A stretch of 64,000 bases of DNA. Origin: Prorocentrum cordatum (Eukaryota; Sar; Dinophyceae; Prorocentrales; Prorocentraceae). The translations under genes were made by a program, and so were the position numbers. The stretch is taken from assembly GCA_963575745.1 (NCBI GenBank), contig CAUYUJ010022437.1, positions 146,143-210,142 of the forward strand. Direction: 5' to 3'. Shown piece by piece: positions 33,685-42,344 of this stretch. The notes below the pieces were generated by a model. That model saw nothing but the letters and a program-made list of their open reading frames with translations, was not told where the DNA came from and did no database searches. Each line of letters starts with the position of its first letter. Position 1 is the first letter of the stretch.

Positions 33685-33850
33685 GGGGCCGGGCTCGGAA
33701 TTTGTCGAGCCGGTGGCAACATCCGAAGCTTACCCCCGCCTCCCATCGATTCATCGATTCGAGGGAATCGATTGTTGCGGGGGGTAGGGCTCGGATGTCG
33801 CCACGAGGAAAAACATATCCAATTCCTCGGCCTCGCAGAACGGGCCCCTG
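33685..33850. mobile_element. Imperfect 160-bp inverted repeat
   Basis: The left arm GGTGGCAACATCCGAAGC, TTACCCCCGC pairs with the right arm GCGGGGGGTAG..CTCGGATGTCGCCACGAGG. The centre holds ATCGATTCATCGATTCGAGG. Outer pairing is weaker. Same size class as the elements at 7936 and 32567. Confidence 0.55.
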
Positions 33851-34289
33851 GGCCGCGACCCACGCGGATACGGGGCGCTTTTCCCCGCGGGCGCCCCGCG
33901 CGGAACGTTTGCGCCCGACTGCGTATCCGCGGGATCGCGCCCCCATATCCAGACCGCGAGGGCGCGGATACGGATACAGCGGAGACCCGTGCCGAGAAGC
34001 ATCCTGCTTGCCTCCAGGGTGCCCATGGCTTCTCTTGGGTTTCGATGGCTTTGCTATGGAAGGTTCCCTGTGACCCCCACTGCATGCCCACCGCTCGTGA
34101 GTTTCGGGTGGCTCTCCGCTCGGAGGGTACGCCTGACTAGTGTTACATTGTGCGCGTCAGGGTGGCAGAGATCGCCTCTCTCTTGGGACCCCCCTTAGGG
34201 GAGATTGCACTCTGGTGGGTGCGCGTGCCGAGTGTCGGCGCCGATCGTCGTTGACGCGGGGGGTCTCTAAAGAGTTGCCCCCCCAGACA

Positions 34290-34355
34290 GACACACACAA
34301 ACTCTCTCTCCCAAACACAACACACACAACACACACACACACAACACACACACAA
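34290..34355 (+). repeat. (CA)n tract
   Basis: ACACACAA-type dinucleotides just upstream of the retroelement. Confidence 0.8.
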
Positions 34356-34433
34356 AAGTGTTGCATACCTCTCCACTGCGCGCCCTCCTGCCCATCCCTC
34401 TTCACCCACGCCTCCCCTCGGCTCTCCCCTCCT

Positions 34434-34483
34434 CCTGCTCCTTCTCCTCCTCCTCCTCCTCCTCCTGCTCCTGCTCCTTCTAG
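34434..34483 (+). repeat. (CCT)n tract at the left edge of the retroelement
   Basis: Begins CCTGCTCCTTCTCCTCCTCC. The identical 20 bases start the tract at 41881 on the other side of the element. Confidence 0.85.
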
Positions 34484-34620
34484 TCGCTGTTTGAGGTGCC
34501 CAAGAGTCGACCGACCGCACCTCAGGTACAATTGTACACCAGCGATTTTGCGCCCACACCCGCAGGTCTCGGGGGCAGGGGAGACTGGGGGGCCCGCATG
34601 GCGTGCCCGTGCGCCTAGGC

Positions 34621-35265
34621 ATGAGAATCTGCTACTACAACCCACAAGAGGCAGCGAGCATAGAACGACTGGAGGACATCAGCGCGGAATTGCACAGCTG
34701 GGACGTCATCCTCCTCAGCGGAACATGCAGATGGGCGGGAGCAGAAGCAGTACAGAGACACTACCTCCCTAACCACTACGTGTTACAATTTGGTGCTCGC
34801 AAGGGGAAGTGGATCAACAAAAGCTGTGGCTTAACGATCCTCATCAGCCAGAGAATCGACGAGCGCAGTTTACGAGCAACCTACACCCCACCAACCAGCC
34901 TCCAGGGACGGGTTGCAGGAATTCGCCTCTCGACGGGCCAACACGACTATGCTTTTTTTGTTTATTACTACGCCCCAACACATCTAGCGTACTACGTGCC
35001 ATTAGCAGAAGCGATAACCAAATGGTTGGAACAGTGTGTCGACCGAGTAGGCAGCCGTACGACGATTGTGATGGGTGGGGATGTGAACAGTGACTTTGGT
35101 TGCCAGAGAGAAGCAGACGGGACTATTGTGCGGAGCAGAGGACCGACGGTAGGAGACAGGGAACCCAAAATAGAGAATGCCAACGGCACGAGCCTGAGGA
35201 CCCTGTGCCAGACCAGCGACCTTAGCATAGCCACCACCTACCACATCGCCGAACCTACTTTTTAG
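34621..35265 (+). CDS. LINE APE-type endonuclease domain, cut by in-frame TAG
   Basis: The first ATG gives MRICYYNPQ, the usual start of an EEP-fold endonuclease that would nick target DNA to prime reverse transcription. YAPTH and GGDVNSDFG (residues 152-160) are family motifs. The domain continues past a TAG at 35263-35265 in the same frame with SRIDHIVV (residue 222) and RDHLPI (residue 259), where the usual catalytic SDH is RDH. The position that is normally QET reads SGT, so the usual catalytic Glu is not visible. Either the copy is inactivated here, or the stop is read through or edited. Confidence 0.75.
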   Translation: MRICYYNPQEAASIERLEDISAELHSWDVILLSGTCRWAGAEAVQRHYLPNHYVLQFGARKGKWINKSCGLTILISQRIDERSLRATYTPPTSLQGRVAGIRLSTGQHDYAFFVYYYAPTHLAYYVPLAEAITKWLEQCVDRVGSRTTIVMGGDVNSDFGCQREADGTIVRSRGPTVGDREPKIENANGTSLRTLCQTSDLSIATTYHIAEPTF

Positions 35266-38200
35266 GGACATTCAGGATACAACAGTCGTATTGACCACAT
35301 AGTTGTACCGACAGGGGCCCTGGGACTAGTAAAAAGGTGCGAGGTCCTCCATCGGTCCGGCAAAAGGCTTCAAAAGGTCAAAGTACGAGGGCACAGGGAC
35401 CACCTCCCCATCGGCCTCGCCCTCCTCGTCACCACCTCCAACACCTCCTTCCCCTCGCGCGCCCGCCTACAACAGGGACTGTGCAGGGACGGACTCATGG
35501 AGTGTCTGCGCAGCGGCCACAAGAGGGAGATGCTGCTCACCGAACTCGACAAGGAGGTGGAGGAGGTGGGCGGGGAGCAGTGGGAGAGAGCTCTGAGAGC
35601 GGCGACGCCAGACGAAACCTGGGACCTTCTGGGAGGTGCAGCACGATCGACCATGCTCACGACTTTCGGAAAAGGTGGCACACCCGACGAGATCGACCAG
35701 CTTACGAAGCGAGCCAAGCAATACCGACTCGAGCTCCTTACGAAGCGACGAACACTGCGACAAAGCCTAACACCAGAGCAGTGTGCCGACGACTACGAGT
35801 GGGTACAAAACGAGCTGAAAGAAGTCACGGCGGCGCTGAAGCAGGCCCGAGAAGGTGTAGAGAAACAAAGACGGGCGCTCCTGGTCGAACGCATATGGGA
35901 GGCCTACGAAAAACGGAACCTCGCCGAGATGCACCGACTACGCATCCAGTACCAGAGGAACGGGCGCGGGCCAAAGAAAAGGTACTACCGATCTGCCCGA
36001 ACCCACTGGCCTTGCGACTACTGGTATCAGGAGCTCGCCCATCCAGCATTGGAAGGGGGACTAGGAGCAAGGCCTATCGACAGAAAGGCAGAGAGAGAAG
36101 CACATGAGGCCTTTGTCCAGGAGCACATCGACCGACTACCGGCCGACCACGATCTTCTTTTTCAGGTCGAAGCCGACAAGCGAGCGATGCGCAGGTACTG
36201 CCAGCGAGCCAGCAAACGACGGGCCTGGCCACCATGGGGCATCCCGATCGAGATGACATGGTTGATGATCGATCCCACCCTCCATCTTCAGGACCCAGCA
36301 GAGCTCAGCAGACGACTAGAAGAGAAGCGAGTAGCTGCTGCAGAAAAAAGGGGGGATGAAGATGAGCTTGCATACTACACGACACTGGGACGATGCAAGA
36401 AGGGGAGGGAGCTGCTTCGACGGATGGGGTGGGCGGAAGGTACCAGGCTGGGACGTGTGCCGACAGCGACTGATGGGACAGAAGGAGCCGCCTGGGAGCA
36501 GCAATCATATGCAGTGGGGAGGGGCAGATACGCAGGACTAGGTGCAGACACGATTGCGGACCACAGTAAAGGGTACGTGAAGTACCTAGACCAATTCCTC
36601 GTGCAATGCAGAAGCTATCAGGTCACCCCGCTGGACTGGCACCGATCACAAGCGTTACCAGCAGAGAAACACAACAACAAAGAAGGGATACTAGGGAAAC
36701 GTATACTACACGTTTACGACTCCTTTGGAATGGCCTGGCATTCAGGTATCCACGCACGTGGCTCACCTACAACGCAGGCACCCTGGGCCCAAGGAGGCCT
36801 CCCACACCGCTGTCGGGAAAACGCCATCCTCTGCGTGCAAGCGGCCCAATGGAGGGCGGCACAAGCAGGGGTGAGCACAGTCACAACCAACTACGACGGC
36901 ACCAACGCGTTTGCAGCCACCAACCGAGCTTTACTCAGAGCGGTCGCCTTCAGGCAAGCACACGAGCACGACCAGCGCTTCGCCATGGCAGCAATCGACC
37001 ACTCCACCCTGACGCTCGAAGCTGCCGACGGCACAGTCGAAGCTGAGAGCACCACAGGCGCCCAAATGGGCTTCACTCTATGCCCAAGGCAATTTAACGA
37101 CGCATACAACCTGTACGTCACAAAATGGTGGGAACAAGGCCGCACAGACCCAGACCAGATCATCCACGACACGACCAACCCAGTCGCAGGCAACACCCAC
37201 GACTTAGCTCTCAACACGTTCATGGACGACATCACCTATGTGCAGACAATACCACCTGCAGCGACGGCTGGAGACATTGAAAGACAACTCAACAACAACA
37301 CAGAACGCCTTTCCCAAACAATAGCAGCAGGAGGATGGGGACTCAATAATGCTAAGACCAACCACCTACTATACCTCGTAGGGCAGGGCTGCTACGGGAA
37401 AACCAGACAACTAAGGCGCAGCAAAACACTGCAAGGCCAGGCGCTAAGGGAAATGCGGGTACTTGGCCCCTACCTACCAGCTGGACAGGGCATCACTGGC
37501 GAGGTCGTGCGGCGCATCGCAGCCATCCGCGTTGCATGGCGACAATGCGGGATCTTTTGGACCTCTAAGGTACCCCGACAAATAAAACGCATGATGTTCA
37601 TGGCATTCGTGGTAGGTGCGGCCCTTAGCGGTTTGCCAGCGCTAGTTCTGGCAGATGCCCACGCAACAGCTATCGACAGCGTACTAGGCAAGTACCCACG
37701 GACGCTAGCGGGAGGAGCAATGTCGTGGACCAGAACAGATGGGACAGTGAGGTGCAACAACTTGCGACAGGTGTTCAGATACTGGAGACTAGAGCGCACA
37801 TCCGTCTCTTTGCTGGTGCGACGCCTACGGTGGTATCAGAATTGGTCAAGGCACCCGTGGGAGCACGGAGCAGTCATAGCAGCGGTGTTCGGAACATCCA
37901 GACTAGACGCAGCTCAGGGCATACGTCGACTTGAGGGGCAGGGATTTGTGGGGCCCACCTCCACCCCGTGGGCACAGCAGTTTGCAGCCGGCATGCATGT
38001 GATAGCAACAGTGGACGAGAGCATGGGATGGTACGCAGACAGGGAATCCGACCTCGCTATATTCGAACAGGGGAGTACGGAACAAAAAAACTGGTTACAA
38101 ACAGACCCATCAATACTGTACAGTTACGAGCGAAATTGGGATGTGCTCACGACACGAGATGCGACGATACAGGGGGAGGAGGGCAGGGAGGAGGATACAC

Positions 38201-39852
38201 TAAAACCATATTGGTGCGATCATACGACGAAGGGCGAAAACGACACAGAGCAGAGGTGTGGCATGCACTTTGCGACATACGCAGCACTAGCTGGGCATCG
38301 CCGAGAGACCCACAACATCCGACCAGTGGTGGCGTCCGTAATCGTCAACAACCAGTGTCCCTGGTGCAAGAGCACATTTATTAACCGTAAGGTATGTGTC
38401 GACCATGCAGTCAGGGCAGTACACGGCCACGGTATATGCCACCAAGACAGGTCGATGTGGTCCCACCCCATCTCCGACCCCAGCTCCCTTAGCTGCCAGA
38501 TCTGTAACCACGAGGCTCAAACTCTTGAGGATTACCACGCACACATACGTGAGCACATAGCAGGGCCAGAGTCGATCAGAGCAGCACGGGGAGAAGGAGC
38601 ACATGTCGCACGTGGGCCACGGCGACTGGCGCATCAGGGCCAGCACGAAGAGAGGAGGAGGCGCAGTCGAAGGGCAGCGACCAGCACAGCGCCCACACCT
38701 CGGCGGCGGCGGAGTCGGCTCGTCAGACACTCAGCAGTCGCAGCAGACGCCGCAGCAGCCGCCTCCCACCCAGCGCCGAGGAGGAGGAGGTCGAGGACCC
38801 CCAGGAGGCGGCCGTGGTGGGGGAGGAGGAGGCCAAGTGGAGCTGCGGGACCAGCTGAGGTCGCTCCAGAGGCTCACTCTCCAGAACTCGAACGAGATCC
38901 GCAACTTTCTGCACCTCACGGGAGAGTTCTGGCTGACGCCGCTCGAGCCAGAATGGGTGCAGGCGCCGATGGAGACAGGCAGGGAGTACGGGCGGAAAGT
39001 AAAGCAGCTGGGCAAAGGGCACGGCCTCGGCCCACCTCATGGCCAGGTGGCGGCGAGTCTGGTCGAGGAGATCGTGGCGGTTCTCGACACGGAGGAGCAG
39101 CAACTAGACGCTTCCCTCCTCCACGTGAGACAGCTCCTGAAGGAATTCATGAGCCAGCTCGACGAGCCCTGGGGACCAATCTTCATCACGGAGGTCTTCT
39201 TGCAGTGCAAGATCCAGGAGGCATACAACAAGACGGGCGAGGACGTGGAGATGGACATCAAACAGTGCAAGGCCAAGCTCATCTACACGATCAACACGGC
39301 GCCGAGCTTCAGGGCCGTGCTGTACGACCAGAAGCTGGAGCAGGAGCAGTACGACAAGATCGCGGGCTTCAAGGGGGACATATTCAAGCAGGCCCTGGGC
39401 CACGCGCTGGCGCACCTAGGGGCCACGAAGAGCCGCTCAGGAGGCCCGAAGACGGGCCTGGAGAGGGCGGTGGAGGCGCAGCTCAACAGGAGGTGAGCCA
39501 AGGCACACCCCAGACAATGCCCAGCAGCTCGCCCCGCCGCGAGCGAGAGAGCCCCGCGGGCCAGCCCTCGCCAGGCCCGCAGCCCAGCGGAGCCAGCAGC
39601 TCGATGTCGAGCAGCGCCACCGAACCACGCCTCAACACAACGGGGCGCCCTCGTGCCTGGCCACCATCATCACCGCCAGTGAGCCGAGAGGAAAAAATTG
39701 CACAGCTGATTAGTACAGACCTTGTTCGTATGACGAGCCTCAGAAGCCAGGCCGAACAACACGGAGGCCAGATGGCATACCTATATCGGATGGCTACGTA
39801 CTATCGGGACCTACGACCAAGGGGTTATTACCAGCCTATGGCAAAACAATGA
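35266..39852 (+). CDS. LINE reverse transcriptase with C-terminal C2H2 zinc fingers
   Basis: Same frame as the endonuclease; the first Met after the TAG is at 35497. It would synthesise cDNA on the element RNA. RT motifs: A, NYDGTNAFAATN (Asp at 36895); B, TGAQMGFTLCPRQFNDAY (about 37054); C, FMDD (37219-37230), with both catalytic Asp present; then WGLNNAKTNHLLYL. Zinc fingers: C-x13-C-x12-H-x4-H (38215), C-x2-C-x12-H-x5-H (about 38356) and C-x2-C-x12-H-x3-H (about 38494-38559), probably for nucleic-acid binding. After 38600 the frame stays open to 39852 but its composition turns Arg/Ala/Gly-rich, because the real coding there seems to be in the overlapping frame at 38603. Its last 112 codons look coding again. 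Confidence 0.85.
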   Translation, partial: GHSGYNSRIDHIVVPTGALGLVKRCEVLHRSGKRLQKVKVRGHRDHLPIGLALLVTTSNTSFPSRARLQQGLCRDGLMECLRSGHKREMLLTELDKEVEEVGGEQWERALRAATPDETWDLLGGAARSTMLTTFGKGGTPDEIDQLTKRAKQYRLELLTKRRTLRQSLTPEQCADDYEWVQNELKEVTAALKQAREGVEKQRRALLVERIWEAYEKRNLAEMHRLRIQYQRNGRGPKKRYYRSARTHWPCDYWYQELAHPALEGGLGARPIDRKAEREAHEAFVQEHIDRLPADHDLLFQVEADKRAMRRYCQRASKRRAWPPWGIPIEMTWLMIDPTLHLQDPAELSRRLEEKRVAAAEKRGDEDELAYYTTLGRCKKGRELLRRMGWAEGTRLGRVPTATDGTEGAAWEQQSYAVGRGRYAGLGADTIADHSKGYVKYLDQFLVQCRSYQVTPLDWHRSQALPAEKHNNKEGILGKRILHVYDSFGMAWHSGIHARGSPTTQAPWAQGGLPHRCRENAILCVQAAQWRAAQAGVSTVTTNYDGTNAFAATNRALLRAVAFRQAHEHDQRFAMAAIDHSTLTLEAADGTVEAESTTGAQMGFTLCPRQFNDAYNLYVTKWWEQGRTDPDQIIHDTTNPVAGNTHDLALNTFMDDITYVQTIPPAATAGDIERQLNNNTERLSQTIAAGGWGLNNAKTNHLLYLVGQGCYGKTRQLRRSKTLQGQALREMRVLGPYLPAGQGITGEVVRRIAAIRVAWRQCGIFWTSKVPRQIKRMMFMAFVVGAALSGLPALVLADAHATAIDSVLGKYPRTLAGGAMSWTRTDGTVRCNNLRQVFRYWRLERTSVSLLVRRLRWYQNWSRHPWEHGAVIAAVFGTSRLDAAQGIRRLEGQGFVGPTSTPWAQQFAAGMHVIATVDESMGWYADRESDLAIFEQGSTEQKNWLQTDPSILYSYERNWDVLTTRDATIQGEEGREEDTLKPYWCDHTTKGENDTEQRCGMHFATYAALAGHRRETHNIRPVVASVIVNNQCPWCKSTFINRKVCVDHAVRAVHGHGICHQDRSMWSHPISDPSSLSCQICNHEAQTLEDYHAHIREHIAGPESIRAARGEGAHVARGPRRLAHQGQHEERRRRSRRAATSTAPTPRRRRSRLVRHSAVAADAAAAASHPAPRRRRSRTPRRRPWWGRRRPSGAAGPAEVAPEAHSPELERDPQLSAPHGRVLADAARARMGAGADGDRQGVRAESKAAGQRARPRPTSWPGGGESGRGDRGGSRHGGAATRRFPPPRETAPEGIHEPARRALGTNLHHGGLLAVQDPGGIQQDGRGRGDGHQTVQGQAHLHDQHGAELQGRAVRPEAGAGAVRQDRGLQGGHIQAGPGPRAGAPRGHEEPLRRPEDGPGEGGGGAAQQEVSQGTPQTMPSSSPRRERESPAGQPSPGPQPSGASSSMSSSATEPRLNTTGRPRAWPPSSPPVSREEKIAQLISTDLVRMTSLRSQAEQHGGQMAYLYRMATYYRDLRPRGYYQPMAKQ
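38603..39496 (+). CDS. RGG-box/helical ORF overlapping the RT frame (gag-like?)
   Basis: 297 aa in the +1 frame relative to the RT. Residues 43-57 are Gln/Pro-rich, residues 58-77 are an RGG/Gly-rich box (RRGGGGRGPPGGGRGGGGGG), and the rest is a predicted mostly helical, charged body (VELRDQLRSLQRLTLQNSNE, then LLHVRQLLKEFMSQLD). The composition is far more protein-like than the overlapping RT frame. RGG boxes bind RNA, so an ORF1/gag-like chaperone role is inferred; no homologue is recognised. It could be expressed by frameshifting from the RT frame or by its own initiation. The frame is open from 38561, after a TAG at 38558. Confidence 0.65.
   Translation: MSHVGHGDWRIRASTKRGGGAVEGQRPAQRPHLGGGGVGSSDTQQSQQTPQQPPPTQRRGGGGRGPPGGGRGGGGGGQVELRDQLRSLQRLTLQNSNEIRNFLHLTGEFWLTPLEPEWVQAPMETGREYGRKVKQLGKGHGLGPPHGQVAASLVEEIVAVLDTEEQQLDASLLHVRQLLKEFMSQLDEPWGPIFITEVFLQCKIQEAYNKTGEDVEMDIKQCKAKLIYTINTAPSFRAVLYDQKLEQEQYDKIAGFKGDIFKQALGHALAHLGATKSRSGGPKTGLERAVEAQLNRR
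39517..39852 (+). CDS. Small ORF in the RT frame, 111 aa, unknown
   Basis: Starts at an ATG 20 bases after the stop of the 38603 ORF and is in phase with the RT frame. The N-terminal half is Ser/Pro/Arg-rich. The C-terminal half is well-formed (SREEKIAQLISTDLVRMTSL, then Tyr/Arg-rich) and ends YYQPMAKQ. It may be the C-terminus of the RT polyprotein or a separate product. Function unknown. Confidence 0.5.
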   Translation: MPSSSPRRERESPAGQPSPGPQPSGASSSMSSSATEPRLNTTGRPRAWPPSSPPVSREEKIAQLISTDLVRMTSLRSQAEQHGGQMAYLYRMATYYRDLRPRGYYQPMAKQ

Positions 39853-40042
39853 GGGGGACGGCGGCTTTTCTAATTATGCAGCCGTCACCCTACAATTACG
39901 CGGGCTCCCACTACCTACGCCCTCTCCCCCACCAACTCCCACTTCCCAACCTATCATCTCTCTCCAGGCAATCAGCTCTCTACTAGTGTCACTCACAAAC
40001 GGGGTTTGCCTGTCATACAGTATTGTTGAGGATGATCGAAGC

Positions 40043-40456
40043 ATGATGTACCGCGACATCGTAACGGACAGTATACAGAACGACAGCGACAGTACATGCT
40101 ACAGGGTACACATCGCGTACTATGACAGCATGCACAGGGAACTACCATACCACATCTACCAGCACAGCCATGCGTTTGTGATCCGACCACGGTCCGACCT
40201 CTCCTCTCCTGCTCAGCTACATCCAGCTCTTGCCTGCTTTAGCTATTACAACTGTTACCTATCTCGACATCCAGAGAATAGAGTGAGTAAGAGTTGCATA
40301 CTAAGGAAAGGCACAGGACTCCGACAGCAGCGAACCACTGTGCCTACGCCTACTATCACACCAAGGTCTTACTACGGTTCCTTACGGCCCAACCACTGGG
40401 AACTAAGGAAACGACTACAATATCTAAGGTGTACAACAGTAGGCGGGAACAACTAA
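40043..40456 (+). CDS. Small ORF in the retroelement 3' region, unknown
   Basis: 137 aa from the ATG, rich in Tyr, Ser, His and Arg. The base composition is less GC-rich than the flanking ORFs. No domain recognised. It lies between the two helical ORFs and could equally be a spacer. Confidence 0.3.
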   Translation: MMYRDIVTDSIQNDSDSTCYRVHIAYYDSMHRELPYHIYQHSHAFVIRPRSDLSSPAQLHPALACFSYYNCYLSRHPENRVSKSCILRKGTGLRQQRTTVPTPTITPRSYYGSLRPNHWELRKRLQYLRCTTVGGNN

Positions 40457-40599
40457 GGTAACGAGGATTGGTATACAGCTCGACATACTACCAGAGGACA
40501 TTTGCGACTCGAGCATCTTCGCGGCTTCCCATCCAGTGCTGGCGGCCACTCCGCCTACATCCAGAGCCAGCGCACAGAGGGCGCGCGACCAGTGTTGCA

Positions 40600-41415
40600 A
40601 TGGCGGCGCAGGCGCACATGGAGAAGGGCGAGATGGCGAAGCAGCCTGCCGCAGAAGATCATCTGCAGCCGACGATTGTGCAGAAGCCGCTCGACAGAGG
40701 AGGCATGGGAGGAGTTGCGGACCAAGTGGCGGGCGCGGCGGCGTACAGGCTCGAGGTCGCGCACAACACGCTCCAGAGTACGGCCGTATCGTTCAAGGTG
40801 GCGACCGAGCACTGCAAGAAGGCCCTCCACGCGCTCCACAAGCAGCGGGAGAGGGTGGTGACCACCCTGGGCCGCATGAATGCGAAGAGCCTCAACCCAT
40901 ACGAGGAAGCGGAGCGCAGCCAAGCGGTGCTCTACCTCAAGGAGCAGCTCCACGACATCAGCGGTGCCATCAGCTCAATGAGGAGCGCCATCGGCATCAC
41001 CGACGACAAGATGGGCAAGACCATGCGCGGGCCGATGCCATGGGAGCTGGACTTCACGAGGCGCCAGTACGACGAGCTCGACAACATATACACGCGCTGG
41101 ACGAAGGGCCCGCACGGCTACGCATACGACGAGGCGTTCTTCGCGGGCGACATGCAGACGGAGCCAATGGTGGAGCCGCAGATGGAGATAAAGGACTACC
41201 TCCAGCCTCCACGCAGGCCGCCGTGCACCAACCCGAGCAAGAGCATCGAGGGCTGGGAGAACCGTGGCAAGGTTCTCAGCAGTGAGGCCAGCTCGAGCAC
41301 CCCAGCCGCCGCCTCGGCAGTCACTAAGGATGACAGCTCGGCCCAGAGCAGGGGCGTCAGGCTGTCCTCGCCAAGGGCGGCAGCGGCAGCAGGCTGGGGC
41401 ATAGGGCAGCAGTAG
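40600..41415 (+). CDS. Helical ORF at the 3' end of the retroelement, unknown
   Basis: 271 aa from ATG (MAAQAHMEKGEMAKQP). Long amphipathic helices are likely at residues about 45-130 (ALHALHKQRERVVTTLGRMN, then AVLYLKEQLHDISGAISSMR). A Ser/Ala-rich tail ends GWGIGQQ. Codon positions are strongly GC-biased, as in the 38603 ORF. No catalytic motif is seen, so a structural or RNP role is inferred. Neither this nor the other downstream ORFs has a counterpart upstream of the RT. Confidence 0.6.
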   Translation: MAAQAHMEKGEMAKQPAAEDHLQPTIVQKPLDRGGMGGVADQVAGAAAYRLEVAHNTLQSTAVSFKVATEHCKKALHALHKQRERVVTTLGRMNAKSLNPYEEAERSQAVLYLKEQLHDISGAISSMRSAIGITDDKMGKTMRGPMPWELDFTRRQYDELDNIYTRWTKGPHGYAYDEAFFAGDMQTEPMVEPQMEIKDYLQPPRRPPCTNPSKSIEGWENRGKVLSSEASSSTPAAASAVTKDDSSAQSRGVRLSSPRAAAAAGWGIGQQ

Positions 41416-41880
41416 TAGAGAGCAGACTGTACTAGGCCTGGCCTCCCTTTTTTTTTCTCTCCCCACTACCACCACAAGGGAGGGCTCGGCAGCAAGCACC
41501 CAACGCATGAGCCAGTGCGGCCATGCACTACATATACATATGCCGAGGGCAGGGAGTACCAGGCCGCCTCTTTCTTTTTTTGCCTCTCTCACCGTCCTGG
41601 GAGTGGGGGAGGAGGGGGGCGTTGGTGGGTGGGCTCTCAGCGGTGAGGGGTGCGCCCAGCGAGGCAGCCCCACATCGCCTGCAACAGTCGACAGGCCGCA
41701 ACCGAGGCAGGGTCTCCCTGCTAGCGAGGCTCGGGGCCCCGTCGACACAGGCGGGCCCCGTCGCCTCAGGCGGCCCCCCCAAAGCAAGGGTGGGCCCGCA
41801 TCCGTATGCTTCCCAGGGGTCAAAGCCTTTTTCGGTAGGCGGCAAGACCAGACCCCCAAGGGCCTTATCCTTATCCTTAT
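41416..41880 (+). other. Retroelement 3' untranslated region and tail
   Basis: Contains two T-runs (about 41447 and 41573) and ends in three CCTTAT units. A poly-A tail is absent; LINEs with simple-repeat tails are known. Confidence 0.45.
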
Positions 41881-42055
41881 CCTGCTCCTTCTCCTCCTCC
41901 TCCTCCTCCTCCTCCTCCTCCTCCTCCTCCTCCTCCCTCCTCCTCCCTCCCTCCCTCTCCTCCTCCTCCTCCTCCTTCTCCTCCCCCTCCTCAGCCTTCT
42001 CCTCCTCCTCCTCCTCCTCCTCGTCCTCCTCCTCCTCCTCCTCCTCCTCCTCCAT
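41881..42055 (+). repeat. (CCT)n microsatellite at the right edge of the retroelement
   Basis: CCT triplets with CCCTCC slips. It begins with the same 20 bases as the tract at 34434. Confidence 0.9.
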
Positions 42056-42344
42056 CCCTCCCCCCTGCCCCCCCCACTCTGGCCCCGGGGCGCGCCCGCT
42101 CAGGCCAGCAGGTCTCAGGCCACGGCGGTTCGGGACCTCACACCGCATGCTGCGACAACGAAAGGCAGGCTCCACTCCGACTCGGCCAGCTCGATCCGTC
42201 GCGAGCGCGCCCGGTTCCAGTTCGACTTCGGCTCGATCTCGCGCAAGTGGAAGCCGATTCGATTCCGGTTCGAACTCGGGCCGGCTCGATCTCGATGCGA
42301 TGCGCCTGGATATCCACGGCAACGCCGCTCTCATCGACGAAGAA

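Larger units (their letters stand above)
34480..41880 (+). mobile_element. Near-complete non-LTR (LINE) retroelement with extra 3' ORFs
   Basis: About 7.4 kb. Order: short 5' region, endonuclease (34621), reverse transcriptase with FMDD, three C2H2 fingers, RGG/helical ORF (38603), C-terminal ORF (39517), small ORF (40043), helical ORF (40600-41415), 3' UTR, CCTTAT x3 tail (about 41863-41880). There are no LTRs and no integrase or protease. The edges are set by the paired CCT tracts and are approximate. One in-frame TAG in the endonuclease is the only clear lesion, so the copy is young. Confidence 0.7.

Noticed and set aside
34140-34772. An ORF1 upstream of the retroelement endonuclease
   Set aside because: The frame passes through CA and CCT repeats and overlaps the endonuclease start in another phase; nothing gag-like was found there.
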